64,000 nt of DNA from Paenibacillus sp. FSL R5-0517 (GTDB lineage: Bacteria > Bacillota > Bacilli > Paenibacillales > Paenibacillaceae), in NCBI RefSeq assembly GCF_037974355.1, contig NZ_CP150235.1:868001-932000 (forward strand). The letters are read 5' to 3'. The position numbers were made by a program, and so were the translations under genes. A model generated the notes under the pieces. It saw nothing but the letters and a program-made list of their open reading frames with translations. It did not search any database and was not told where the DNA came from. The first letter of the stretch is position 1; each line of letters opens with the position of its first letter. Positions 54,711-62,723 of this stretch are shown here, piece after piece.

Positions 54711-56294
54711 ATGTCTAAGATGCTGCAAAAGTCGTTTTATCTCATTTTGCTCGTGTTTGTTGCGGTGTTTATTGCTTCATCCTTGTTGGTTCGGGCACAG
54801 TACAACTACGCCTTGTATGGGGACAATCCCATTTTGGGCATGCAGCAGTGGAGTATTTTTCTGCCGGTCATTCTTTTGCTTCTTGGTTCAGGTGTCGGGT
54901 TATATGCGCTTTGTCTGAAACTGAACAAATACACTCCAAAAGTTGTCATTCCAATCGTGCTGTTATGTTCTCTGGCCATTCAGATTATCATCATTTTCGT
55001 ATTTCCAAGAGTGCCTACGGATGATTCGCAGACGGTTCTTTCACTCGCCATGAACATGCTCTATGACCAGGATTACTCCTCGTTTGAAACGGGCGGTTAT
55101 TTGCACATGTTCCCGTTTAACTACTCGATCGTACTGTACCTGAAGACGTTGCTGTACCTGTTCCCGGACAACTATCTGGTTATCAAACTATTCAATATTT
55201 TGTTTTCAACATTAACCACATTCATGATTTACCTTATTTATAAACAAGTGAATGACAGATCCACTGAACGTGATTACGGTGTGTTGATCTTTGCAGCGAC
55301 GTACCTGCCGTCCTTGTTCCTGAACAACCTGATCTATAACGATGTGATTGCCACAGCATTTCTGACATCGTGTTTATACTTTATCATTCGTTTTGTGCGT
55401 GAAAAGTCTTGGAAAACAATCATCCTTGCCGCCATTTTTCTCGCGATGGGCAATTACTTTCGAAGCATCGGTGTTATCGTGCTAATCGCTGCTATCATCT
55501 ATATCCTGCTGAATATGCGGAGCATCGGAGCGAAGAAAGTTGTCATTTCCATCGGTGTGCTAGCTATGTTGTTTAATGTACCAACCTGGACTCAGAATGC
55601 AGTTCTTCAATCCTCCGGTGCTGTGAGTGAACCTGTTGGAGAGAATGCTGCACCAGTCTATATGTGGCTCAATATGGGGATTAATCTGGAGCGTTTTGGC
55701 TTTTGGGACAATATGGAGAGTTATCAGATCTATCAAAGGCAGGCCAACTACAATAAGGCCGAGAGCGCAGCATTGTTCAAACAAGAGATTGGCAGCAAGC
55801 TGTCCGAAGCAAGTGCGAGTGACTTGGTGCAGATGTATTACAAAAAGATCATATGGACCTGGACCGAAGGGACATACCAGATGGACCGATACGGAATCGG
55901 CAATGAAAGTTCCATCGGTGCCGGAAGAGGAAGGGGAGGCGCAATCGCAGGGTCCTATAGCTATACCAATGCGGTAACAGAACTGATGCAGGGGGATTCG
56001 GCTTATCGGACAGGATTACTCTGGATCGTATATGTGATGAATTTCCTGATGTACTGTTTTATTCTCATCCGGTTGGTCGGTGGAATTCGTCGTAAACGGT
56101 ATGACGAAGTTTCATTGATTCTGGTCATTCTCGGATTCATCGGTTTTTATATTCTCTGGGAGATTAAGTCCAGATACATCTATCCTGTATATCCGTTGTT
56201 GGTTGTGCTGTCCTATATGGGGTTCAAAGACACGTATGACTTCATATTCCATCGTAAAGGTACCTTGGAGCAATATTCTCTGAGAAAAAGGTGA
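54711..56294 (+). CDS. GT39-like membrane glycosyltransferase
   Basis: A 527-residue polytopic protein with about 11-12 helices. The first extracellular loop has the acidic pair PTDDSQTV near residue 103, the place of the catalytic Asp in GT-C transferases that use a polyprenyl-phosphate sugar. YTNAVTELMQG and a Gly-rich GAGRGRGG segment lie in a late extracellular loop. Acceptor and sugar are unknown; these enzymes decorate lipids, wall polymers or proteins. AAAAGGAG precedes the ATG. The small lipoprotein gene begins 4 nt after the stop, so the two form an operon. Confidence 0.78.
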   Translation: MSKMLQKSFYLILLVFVAVFIASSLLVRAQYNYALYGDNPILGMQQWSIFLPVILLLLGSGVGLYALCLKLNKYTPKVVIPIVLLCSLAIQIIIIFVFPRVPTDDSQTVLSLAMNMLYDQDYSSFETGGYLHMFPFNYSIVLYLKTLLYLFPDNYLVIKLFNILFSTLTTFMIYLIYKQVNDRSTERDYGVLIFAATYLPSLFLNNLIYNDVIATAFLTSCLYFIIRFVREKSWKTIILAAIFLAMGNYFRSIGVIVLIAAIIYILLNMRSIGAKKVVISIGVLAMLFNVPTWTQNAVLQSSGAVSEPVGENAAPVYMWLNMGINLERFGFWDNMESYQIYQRQANYNKAESAALFKQEIGSKLSEASASDLVQMYYKKIIWTWTEGTYQMDRYGIGNESSIGAGRGRGGAIAGSYSYTNAVTELMQGDSAYRTGLLWIVYVMNFLMYCFILIRLVGGIRRKRYDEVSLILVILGFIGFYILWEIKSRYIYPVYPLLVVLSYMGFKDTYDFIFHRKGTLEQYSLRKR

Positions 56295-56298
56295 TCAT

Positions 56299-56847
56299 AT
56301 GCGAAAAAAACAATATTTCACATCGGTTACGCTATTCCTGTTGCTAGGATGCTTGGTTATGCTGACGGCTTGCGATGTTATAACCGCCCAGAATATTACC
56401 AACACCGGTTCTGTACAAGGTATAAACGGGTTTGGGATGCCAAATGGTGGCGGTCTGGGCATGAACGGAGGAACACCAAGAGGTGGAAGGGGTACCCCGG
56501 GCACGAATGATCGAACAGGCAGTCCCGACATGACGCAGGGGACGATGAATGCCGACATTACGGGTAGAATCGTCTCCGTGGAGGGAAACACAGTTACGCT
56601 GGCGTTACTTGAAATGCAGGACACCTCATCTCCAAGCATGGAATGGAAGGATACCGGAATGGAATTGAAATTGAATATAAAAGATGATGTCACTATCACT
56701 GAAGGCATGGGGATGCCACGCTCGGGCAAATCAAGCCCGAGTGCGAATACGTCCATTCAAGTGTCTGATCTTCAAAAAGAAAATATCGTGATGGTGTGGT
56801 ATAAGGATAACTCTGAGACGGTGGAACGGATGATGGTTGTGCAGTAA
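56299..56847 (+). CDS. Small lipoprotein
   Basis: A 182-residue lipoprotein with signal peptide and lipobox MLTAC (Cys25). A Gly/Met/Asn/Thr-rich stretch (about 40-85; GFGMPNGGGLGMNGG, RGGRGTPG) is followed by a compact domain (about 88-182; ITGRIVSVEGNTVTLALLE, LKLNIKDDVTIT, NIVMVWYKDN), perhaps a small beta-barrel. No known family is recognised by me. The 4-nt gap after the GT39-like gene suggests a shared role in envelope glycosylation. Confidence 0.7.
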   Translation: MRKKQYFTSVTLFLLLGCLVMLTACDVITAQNITNTGSVQGINGFGMPNGGGLGMNGGTPRGGRGTPGTNDRTGSPDMTQGTMNADITGRIVSVEGNTVTLALLEMQDTSSPSMEWKDTGMELKLNIKDDVTITEGMGMPRSGKSSPSANTSIQVSDLQKENIVMVWYKDNSETVERMMVVQ

Positions 56848-56876
56848 AAGATGATGGGATTATCGTCATTTTGTAA

Positions 56877-56905
56877 TTGCTTACAATAGGGTTATCGGCT
56901 ATTAT
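56877..56905 (+). promoter_or_regulatory. Promoter with operator-like palindrome
   Basis: TTGCTT (56877-56882), a 17-nt spacer, and TATTAT (56900-56905). The palindrome TTGTAA-ttgc-TTACAA (56871-56886) covers the -35, a place for repressor binding. Confidence 0.5.
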
Positions 56906-56940
56906 GGAAACAACTGGTTTTTTTAAAGGGAGTGAGCGTC

Positions 56941-57000
56941 ATGAAACGACGGTCTAAGATGGTATGTTCGATCACTACAAATAAGGTAAGAATGAACTGA
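56941..57000 (+). CDS. 19-residue ORF, candidate leader peptide
   Basis: ATG to TGA, 20 codons, with GGGAG 8 nt before it and a promoter 36 nt upstream. The product reads MKRRSKMVCSITTNKVRMN. It lies 254 nt before the phosphotransferase gene, with a terminator between, the layout of leader peptides that control resistance or modification genes by attenuation. Function not shown. Confidence 0.4.
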   Translation: MKRRSKMVCSITTNKVRMN

Positions 57001-57155
57001 ATACTTCCGGCAGACCATTAGACGAAGGGTGGAACACTTTTAGTTTCCCAGTCCGATCTGAGTTCTGCCGACATATAGGGATATAACTGCTCAATTTTTC
57101 TGGCGTATGCGAGGTTTATTTGCTTGTGCAAATTTCTCATACACTCAGAATTTTT

Positions 57156-57186
57156 AAAAGCCGCAGGCATAGCCTGCGGCTTTTTG
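57156..57186 (+). terminator. Intrinsic terminator in the leader
   Basis: AAAAGCCGCAGGC and GCCTGCGGCTTTTT form a strong hairpin with an ATA loop, followed by five T residues. It lies between the leader ORF and the phosphotransferase gene. Confidence 0.85.
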
Positions 57187-57253
57187 CGCGCAAAAATAGG
57201 CAGACGATGGCTATAAACCATCCACACGAAATGATTAAAAAGGAGAAATGCCC

Positions 57254-58243
57254 ATGTTATCATTAAAATATTTATTTCAAAATAACAACCTTGCCGAGAT
57301 GATTCTGAAGAATTGGAGTTATGATCCCGAGTCACTGGATATGTTTCAGTATTATCGCATATCCTCCAATGCCGTGTATCCGTTTAGAGATCAGGGAGAG
57401 GTCCGATTGCTTCGATTTGCCCCGGTAGAGGAAAAGAATAAAATCAACCTTAGCGCTGAACTGGATTTCCTCCGTTATCTTCGAACGAATCATTATGGAG
57501 CCATGGAGGTGGTACCTGCCCATTCAGGAACAGAACTCGTAGAGACTCACACGCCGTGGGGAACATACTACGCTTCCGTATTCAAGCGAGTACCCGGATC
57601 GCAGTTAGGGAGCATTGAACTAAATGACTCCATCCTGTACAGCTATGGTGAGGCTTTGGGTGAACTGCATCATTTATCGCGATCATTCATACCTGCGCAA
57701 AAGGAGAAGCAACGCTGGACCTATACAGATGTTTTGGATTGGATGCAGAAGATTTTGGAGGGGTTTCCTGCGGAGGCGGCTGCTCTGAACGAGGTAGAGC
57801 TTCTTCAAACGTATTTTGCAGCATGGCCGATAAACAAGCAAAATTTTGGACTTATCCACTACGATTTTGAACCGGACAATGTCTTCTATGACGAAAAAAA
57901 ACAGTCTTGTTATGCCATTGATTTCGATGACTCGATGTATCACTGGTACGCGATGGATGTGGAGCGAAGTCTGGATAGTCTGCGTGAGGAGATCGAGCCT
58001 GAGCAATGGGAGCAGAAGAAACAATGGTTCCTGAACGGGTACTGGTCCAAGGCGGGAGAACGTTATGATCTGGAGAGCATGTTCCCCGCATGTCGCCGGT
58101 TTGCCAATCTATATGGATACGTGCGTGTGCTTCGGTCTGCCGAAGAGCAATTTTCACATGAGCCGGAATGGATGAGTGCACTCAGAGCAAAATTGAGTCA
58201 GAAGATGGCTGAACAAGCGGAGCAATTTGGTCATCCGATGTAA
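57254..58243 (+). CDS. APH-family phosphotransferase
   Basis: A 329-residue kinase-like protein. The catalytic loop is LIHYDFEPDNVFYDE near residue 197, with the metal segment YAIDFDDSMYHWYAMDVE near 215, typical of the aminoglycoside phosphotransferase superfamily. The acceptor is unknown and may be an antibiotic, choline-like alcohol or other metabolite. The ATG at 57254 is preferred to 57248 because AAAGGAG lies about 8 nt before it. The upstream leader ORF and terminator suggest attenuation control (inference). The terminator at 58328-58369 follows. Confidence 0.85.
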   Translation: MLSLKYLFQNNNLAEMILKNWSYDPESLDMFQYYRISSNAVYPFRDQGEVRLLRFAPVEEKNKINLSAELDFLRYLRTNHYGAMEVVPAHSGTELVETHTPWGTYYASVFKRVPGSQLGSIELNDSILYSYGEALGELHHLSRSFIPAQKEKQRWTYTDVLDWMQKILEGFPAEAAALNEVELLQTYFAAWPINKQNFGLIHYDFEPDNVFYDEKKQSCYAIDFDDSMYHWYAMDVERSLDSLREEIEPEQWEQKKQWFLNGYWSKAGERYDLESMFPACRRFANLYGYVRVLRSAEEQFSHEPEWMSALRAKLSQKMAEQAEQFGHPM

Positions 58244-58327
58244 AGTCTACACGTAAACAGTGATCCCATAGATTAAACATTGAACGTAAGTCACATCCCA
58301 TACCAGAATCAATCCTCATAACTAACA

Positions 58328-58369
58328 AACCAGCTTGGGAAATCGAATGTAGAATCCCCGAGCTGGTTT
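58328..58369. terminator. Bidirectional terminator
   Basis: AAACCAGCT and AGCTGGTTT pair as outer stem, with GGGA/TCCC within. It lies between the phosphotransferase and the converging gene at 58434. Confidence 0.7.
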
Positions 58370-58433
58370 TGAGCACAGGTTACCCCGCTGATTCGGGGCA
58401 ACTCATGCTCTTTCTACATATGTATCTATTTGG

Positions 58434-59036
58434 TTAGTCGAGACTCAGATCGAAATCAGGCTCACACATATATTCTAATGGGTACAGATCGTCACGTGCC
58501 GAGATTAATGCACGGAAATGCAGATCCTTGATACTGTGCTCAGATGCGTTTCCATCGGCGTGATTGGAGACAAGTTCAGCTACAACAAACACATCTTCTG
58601 CGAGGTTACATTTAAACAGAACATTCTTCGGATGAATAACTTCCTCCAGGTAACTGTATGTCATCACATGAAATGTTTGTGCACGCCAGTTTGTCTTGAT
58701 TACTTTATAGGACTGTGTGCGAACTAGGTCCAGATAACGTTCCAGCTGGAACGTATGTTCAAATTGCGTAATATAACCTTGTTTATCTACATCAATCGTA
58801 AACTCCACATCGTAACTGACATGCATTTCATCTTTATAAGTTCCGTTCATGACCTTCATGACGTCAAAGTGTGATCCGAATGCCGGATCCTCCACATAGG
58901 GAATGGTTACGAGTTCGGCATTAACATAATCTGTAATCTTACTGTTCGTGGAAGGTGGACTGTAATATTTCGATGGCTGAAGATCAATGGTTCCAATCAT
59001 GCTTCCAGGAAAACCGGGGCTGCAAGTTATTCGCAT
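58434..59036 (-). CDS. Hypothetical protein
   Basis: A 200-residue soluble protein, no family recognised. It begins MRITCSPGFPGSMIGTIDLQ, has beta-rich text (MHVSYDVEFTIDVDKQGY; YKVIKTNWRAQTFHVMTYSY) and an acidic C-terminal end (YMCEPDFDLSLD). AAGGAG lies directly before an in-frame ATG at 59042, so the ATG at 59036, with 6-nt spacing, is the better start. No signal peptide or membrane segment. Nothing in its neighbours indicates a role; the ECF operon diverges from it. Confidence 0.65.
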   Translation of the reverse strand: MRITCSPGFPGSMIGTIDLQPSKYYSPPSTNSKITDYVNAELVTIPYVEDPAFGSHFDVMKVMNGTYKDEMHVSYDVEFTIDVDKQGYITQFEHTFQLERYLDLVRTQSYKVIKTNWRAQTFHVMTYSYLEEVIHPKNVLFKCNLAEDVFVVAELVSNHADGNASEHSIKDLHFRALISARDDLYPLEYMCEPDFDLSLD

Positions 59037-59180
59037 AGTCATCTCCTTCGTTGTTGGTCAGTAGTTAGACGAACGAGTAAGAAGAAAGTTGCACCAGAAT
59101 AAGGAAGTGGAAGGATGGAGCTAATAGTTCGCACTTCTGCGTAAAATTTGGATCAGAGTCAGTGTATTAATGCATTTTTT

Positions 59181-59187
59181 GGGGGGG
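59181..59187. repeat. G7 tract upstream of the ECF sigma gene
   Basis: A run of seven G, flanked by six T and five T residues, 88 nt before the sigma factor start. Confidence 0.7.
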
Positions 59188-59274
59188 TTTTTATATTCAG
59201 AAAAATATATGCTTTATTTTTGATCTTTTATAATCCAAATATCGTTAATTGTAGGTAGAGGAGGTGAGGGAGCG

Positions 59275-59847
59275 TTGAATGATGAAGAGCTTATTCAAGA
59301 GATTCATGAAGGTAGCCGAGCTGCAATGGAAGTACTGGTGAAACGGCATTATAAGACGATATTTGCTTATGTTTACCGAAAAACCGGAGAATACCATACT
59401 GCTTATGATCTCACACAAGAGGTATTTATAAAAATGATGAATTCACTGAACAAGTATCAGAACACAGGTAAATTCAGTCACTGGTTACTGAAGATTGCAG
59501 TGAACCATTGTAGAGATTATTATCGTGGGCGGGAGTTCAAGCAGCAACAAAGAGAGAGTGAATTAACTGAGGAGGCGTTCCCTGCCAGTGAACAACAGAA
59601 CGTTTGGAATATTTTTCATAAGCGATATCAGAACGAACAAGTCAGGCGGGCAGTATTAAGTTTGCCTGATCACCAGCGAGACGCAGTCATTCTAAACTAT
59701 TACAATGGATTGAAGATCAGGGAAGTTGCTGAACTTACGGGAACCAATGAATCTACCGTAAAGTCACGCATTCGATTAGGGATAACGAAATTAAAGGAGA
59801 TTATTGTGGGAGGTGAACGGGATGAAAAGCAGAGGAAACGGAGATAA
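59275..59847 (+). CDS. ECF-type RNA polymerase sigma factor
   Basis: A 190-residue sigma-70 family factor. Region 2 (about 20-90) reads YKTIFAYVYRKTGEYHTAYDLTQEVFIKMM, including the -10 recognition helix, and region 4 (about 120-180) DHQRDAVILNYYNGLKIREVAELTGTNESTVKSRI. Regions 1.1 and 3 are absent, as in ECF factors. It starts with TTG at 59275 after GAGGAGGTGAGGG. Its end overlaps the next gene by 26 nt, so the membrane protein is co-translated and is a candidate anti-sigma factor. Confidence 0.88.
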   Translation: MNDEELIQEIHEGSRAAMEVLVKRHYKTIFAYVYRKTGEYHTAYDLTQEVFIKMMNSLNKYQNTGKFSHWLLKIAVNHCRDYYRGREFKQQQRESELTEEAFPASEQQNVWNIFHKRYQNEQVRRAVLSLPDHQRDAVILNYYNGLKIREVAELTGTNESTVKSRIRLGITKLKEIIVGGERDEKQRKRR

Positions 59848-60670
59848 ATCGAATCCCGTGGCAGAGTTGGAAATAGAAGAGTACCAACAAATAGCTTCAT
59901 ATCTGGATGAGTATCCGGTCGAATTTCCATCCGAGATGGAGATTGACAAGACAATTAGAATACTTGATACATATATGCCAGATCACATGAATGCTCAATC
60001 GAAACAAAAATCATCTGGGATTTCAGTCAAGGAATTGTTCCAGTTAGTTTATAGTGAGGTTGCTGTCTTCCACAAATCTTACTGGTTAGTCTGTTCAATG
60101 CTATTGTTGTTCGGCTATTGGCTAGGTACCCACAGCACGACAGACCCGTACATGAGTGTACTCTTTATAGTTCCTGTCCCATTTGTACTTGGTTTGCTAG
60201 AAGTTTTCAAAGGTCGAGATCAAGGATTAATGGAAATTGAATTGACCTGCAAAATTACAGCACAGCAACTGATGCTTACCCGTCTAATCGTAGTGCTCAC
60301 TGGGAATATGGCGTTTGTTTTTTTGCTTAATTTGCTTATATCAAGCGAACCAGGTGTTTCCTTATCATGGAGTGCTATCGGCCTCGCGTATACACAGCTT
60401 ATGATCGCAGCAGGTACAAGTCTATGGCTCGCGATGCGTGTCAGAGGCGGGACAGCCGTTAGTATATTTTTAATTGTATGGTTCGCACTGGTTTGGCTTG
60501 TATTAAGTAATCCCGGATTGAAGACTCTACTTCAATCAATTCAGCCCGCAGTAGTTATAGCGATGGCTCTATGTGGAGTTCTACTATTGATCAGTCAGAT
60601 CTATGAGATGGCAAGGAAATATACATTAAAGACAGAAAGAGGTTACTCCTTTGATACTGACCATGGATAA
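59822..60670 (+). CDS. Six-helix membrane protein, candidate anti-sigma factor
   Basis: A 282-residue protein with a ~80-residue soluble N-terminus (VAELEIEEYQQIASYLDEYP; IRILDTYMPDHM) and six predicted helices (such as SYWLVCSMLLLFGYWLG, LIVVLTGNMAFVFLLNLLIS, GGTAVSIFLIVWFALVWLVLS). No zinc motif of the usual anti-sigma factors is visible. ATG at 59822 has GGGAGG upstream and overlaps the sigma factor end. Its place and topology suggest it holds the sigma factor at the membrane. It overlaps the ATPase gene by 20 nt. The anti-sigma role is inference. Confidence 0.65.
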   Translation: MKSRGNGDKSNPVAELEIEEYQQIASYLDEYPVEFPSEMEIDKTIRILDTYMPDHMNAQSKQKSSGISVKELFQLVYSEVAVFHKSYWLVCSMLLLFGYWLGTHSTTDPYMSVLFIVPVPFVLGLLEVFKGRDQGLMEIELTCKITAQQLMLTRLIVVLTGNMAFVFLLNLLISSEPGVSLSWSAIGLAYTQLMIAAGTSLWLAMRVRGGTAVSIFLIVWFALVWLVLSNPGLKTLLQSIQPAVVIAMALCGVLLLISQIYEMARKYTLKTERGYSFDTDHG

Positions 60671-61526
60671 CGTATCCAAGAAATACAGGAACAAGTTGGC
60701 GGTAAAAGAAGTCTCACTGGAACTATCCAGTGGTGGTGTTTATGGCCTCCTTGGACCGAATGGAGCAGGGAAGACAACATTGCTTCGCATGATTGTAGAC
60801 ATTTCCAAGCCCACGTCTGGACAAATTTTGTTGAACGGGCGGCCTATCCAAAACATGGGGGAACATTATCGAAGTTTGTTGGGCTACATGCCGCAACGAT
60901 TTGGGTTTTATAACCGATTCAGTGCTTATAAATTTCTCATGTATATGTGCTCTTTGAAAGGGATTGGTATTAATCAAGCTTCAGCACGTGTACAGGAAAC
61001 GTTAGTAAAGGTGGGCCTTGAAAATCAGGCACAACATAAAATCCGCACATTCTCCGAAGGGATGAAGCAGCGATTGGGAATTGCCCAAGCTTTGCTGAAT
61101 GATCCACAAATTTTAATTCTTGACGAACCTACAGCTGGATTGGACCCCAAAGAGCGCATTCGATTTCGTAACATTATCGGTGAGCTGGGAAGAGATCGTA
61201 TTGTAATGTTATCTACGCATATCATTTCTGATTTGGAGTTTTCATGTAAGCAGATGATTCTGATGAATGAAGGGCAGCTCATCGCCCATAATACTCCGGA
61301 AGAGATTATGAGCCGGATGAAAAATACCGTATGGAAAGCGAAATTGAATTCGCAGCAACTTGCTGATCTTACCTCTCATTTCAAAGTAAGTGGTTTGTCT
61401 TATGAGTCAGATGGAATCGTAGCCCGAATTCTCGCCAAAGAAAAGCCTGTTCCCCAAGCCGTACCAGCATCACCTCGGCTTGAGGACGTATATATGCACT
61501 ATTTTGGAGAGGAGACGAAGTCTTGA
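60651..61526 (+). CDS. ABC transporter ATP-binding protein
   Basis: A 291-residue ATPase. Walker A is GLLGPNGAGKTTLL (about 33-46), the signature motif FSEGMKQRLGIAQAL near 139 and Walker B ILILDEPTAG near 159. The TTG start at 60651 overlaps the preceding gene. The C-terminal extension (about 215-291) is usual in the exporter ATPases of the BcrA type. Its stop shares bases with the permease start (TTGA, 61523-61526). Confidence 0.9.
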   Translation: MILTMDNVSKKYRNKLAVKEVSLELSSGGVYGLLGPNGAGKTTLLRMIVDISKPTSGQILLNGRPIQNMGEHYRSLLGYMPQRFGFYNRFSAYKFLMYMCSLKGIGINQASARVQETLVKVGLENQAQHKIRTFSEGMKQRLGIAQALLNDPQILILDEPTAGLDPKERIRFRNIIGELGRDRIVMLSTHIISDLEFSCKQMILMNEGQLIAHNTPEEIMSRMKNTVWKAKLNSQQLADLTSHFKVSGLSYESDGIVARILAKEKPVPQAVPASPRLEDVYMHYFGEETKS

Positions 61527-62593
61527 TTCGTTTAACTCAATTCGAGTTTTATAAAATTATAACGCGTAAAAGCATTGGTATAGCGATGTGTATTTTGATT
61601 GTTTTTCTAGTCGTATACTCATTTTGGAGGCATCCTGGGATAATGGATGGTTCAGGTTTCTACAAACCTTATGAAGGTCCAATTACAACAGAGAAGGTAA
61701 AAGTCGCACATAATCAATATGATTCCCTCTGGGATAGTCCCGAGGGTAGATACCAATATGGTGCATTTTACGATATTGTGTTTTTTTCTCCGGAAACGAT
61801 CAAGAACAGCACACGATATGATGATCGTGGCAATGTCATGGAGCGAACAGTGAATGTATCGGAAATTTATTATAATAAACCTTGGGGCTACTTATTGGAA
61901 TACATTGATCAATACGGTGTAGTTTTTATGATGATTATGGTTCTACTAGGGTTGGCTCCAGTATTTACTGAAGAATATGCATTAGGTACAGCATCATTAC
62001 TGCGTAGTAGTAAAAGAGGCAAAAGCAAGCTCGTATCGGCAAAATGCATTGCTTCCATATTGTACGTTGTTATGTGTGTCATTTTATTTACTGGGATAAA
62101 CTTGGTTTTATATTGGTTAAGGTTTGGTAATCTGGCTGGGGCGAATACTTCTATACAGAGCGTGGGCATGTACGTTTACAGTTTTGATTATGAGTTCTCA
62201 CCGTATACTTTTAATGCTTTTCAATATTATTTGGTTCAATTGTTTACTCATATAGCAGGCAGCTTGGTCTTTGCATCTATTGTTTTACTGGTATCCGTTC
62301 TCAGTTCTACATCCTTTATAGCTACAATTGTGAATACTGTGATAGTAGGTCTGCCATACTTGGCCTTTGACGTATTAAATTTAAATTCCGGGTCATTAAA
62401 GTGGGTAGAAAAATTTTCGATAAGTACCATGATACGGGTAACAGGGCTTTATCAAACACCAATAAACTATTCCTTATTTGGACTGAATATGTCTTATTTA
62501 ACCTTATATATTGTTGTGATGGCGTTCATTACTGTTTCGACTATACTTGCCACATATCGTATATTCCACAGCAGGGAAAGGTTTTTTGAGTGA
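61523..62593 (+). CDS. ABC-2-type permease
   Basis: A 356-residue membrane protein. A first helix (about 15-33) is followed by an extracellular loop of about 100 residues with a WDSPEGRYQYGAFYD segment. Five more helices occupy about 130-350. It forms the exporter with the ATPase before it; substrate unknown. TTG start at 61523, ribosome binding site GAGAGGAG, overlap with the ATPase stop. The hairpin at 62612-62640 terminates the operon. Confidence 0.82.
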   Translation: MIRLTQFEFYKIITRKSIGIAMCILIVFLVVYSFWRHPGIMDGSGFYKPYEGPITTEKVKVAHNQYDSLWDSPEGRYQYGAFYDIVFFSPETIKNSTRYDDRGNVMERTVNVSEIYYNKPWGYLLEYIDQYGVVFMMIMVLLGLAPVFTEEYALGTASLLRSSKRGKSKLVSAKCIASILYVVMCVILFTGINLVLYWLRFGNLAGANTSIQSVGMYVYSFDYEFSPYTFNAFQYYLVQLFTHIAGSLVFASIVLLVSVLSSTSFIATIVNTVIVGLPYLAFDVLNLNSGSLKWVEKFSISTMIRVTGLYQTPINYSLFGLNMSYLTLYIVVMAFITVSTILATYRIFHSRERFFE

Positions 62594-62611
62594 AGCTATT
62601 TTATTAGAAAT

Positions 62612-62640
62612 AAGGTTCGCAGTTACTGCGGGCTTTTTTA
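62612..62640 (+). terminator. Intrinsic terminator of the ECF-ABC operon
   Basis: CGCAG and CTGCG form the central stem (62618-62630), with AAG/CTT added outside, then a T-tract. Confidence 0.65.
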
Positions 62641-62723
62641 TTTGCAGAGATACGGGCACTATTTCCAATCTACCTTCTCTTTTGATACAGTAACTGTAGG
62701 ACATATCGGAGGTTATATCATAT

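Larger units (their letters stand above)
56848..57253. other. Leader region of the phosphotransferase gene
   Basis: About 405 nt with a promoter (56877-56905), a palindrome TTGTAATTGCTTACAA (56871-56886), a 19-codon ORF with ribosome binding site (56941-57000), an imperfect long-range stem CGGCAG(57010)/CTGCCG(57065) and a strong terminator (57156-57186). On the reverse strand a 40-codon frame without ribosome binding site ends at 57018. Confidence 0.55.

Noticed and set aside
57026..57040. AGGGTGGAAC text resembling a T-box core
   Set aside because: The full T-box core continues CGCG, which is absent, and the terminator lies more than 100 nt away, not directly after it. No specifier stem was recognised.
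57018..57140. 40-codon minus-strand frame with protein-like composition
   Set aside because: No ribosome binding site, and the longer frame runs through the terminator hairpin; kept only as an alternative reading of the leader region.
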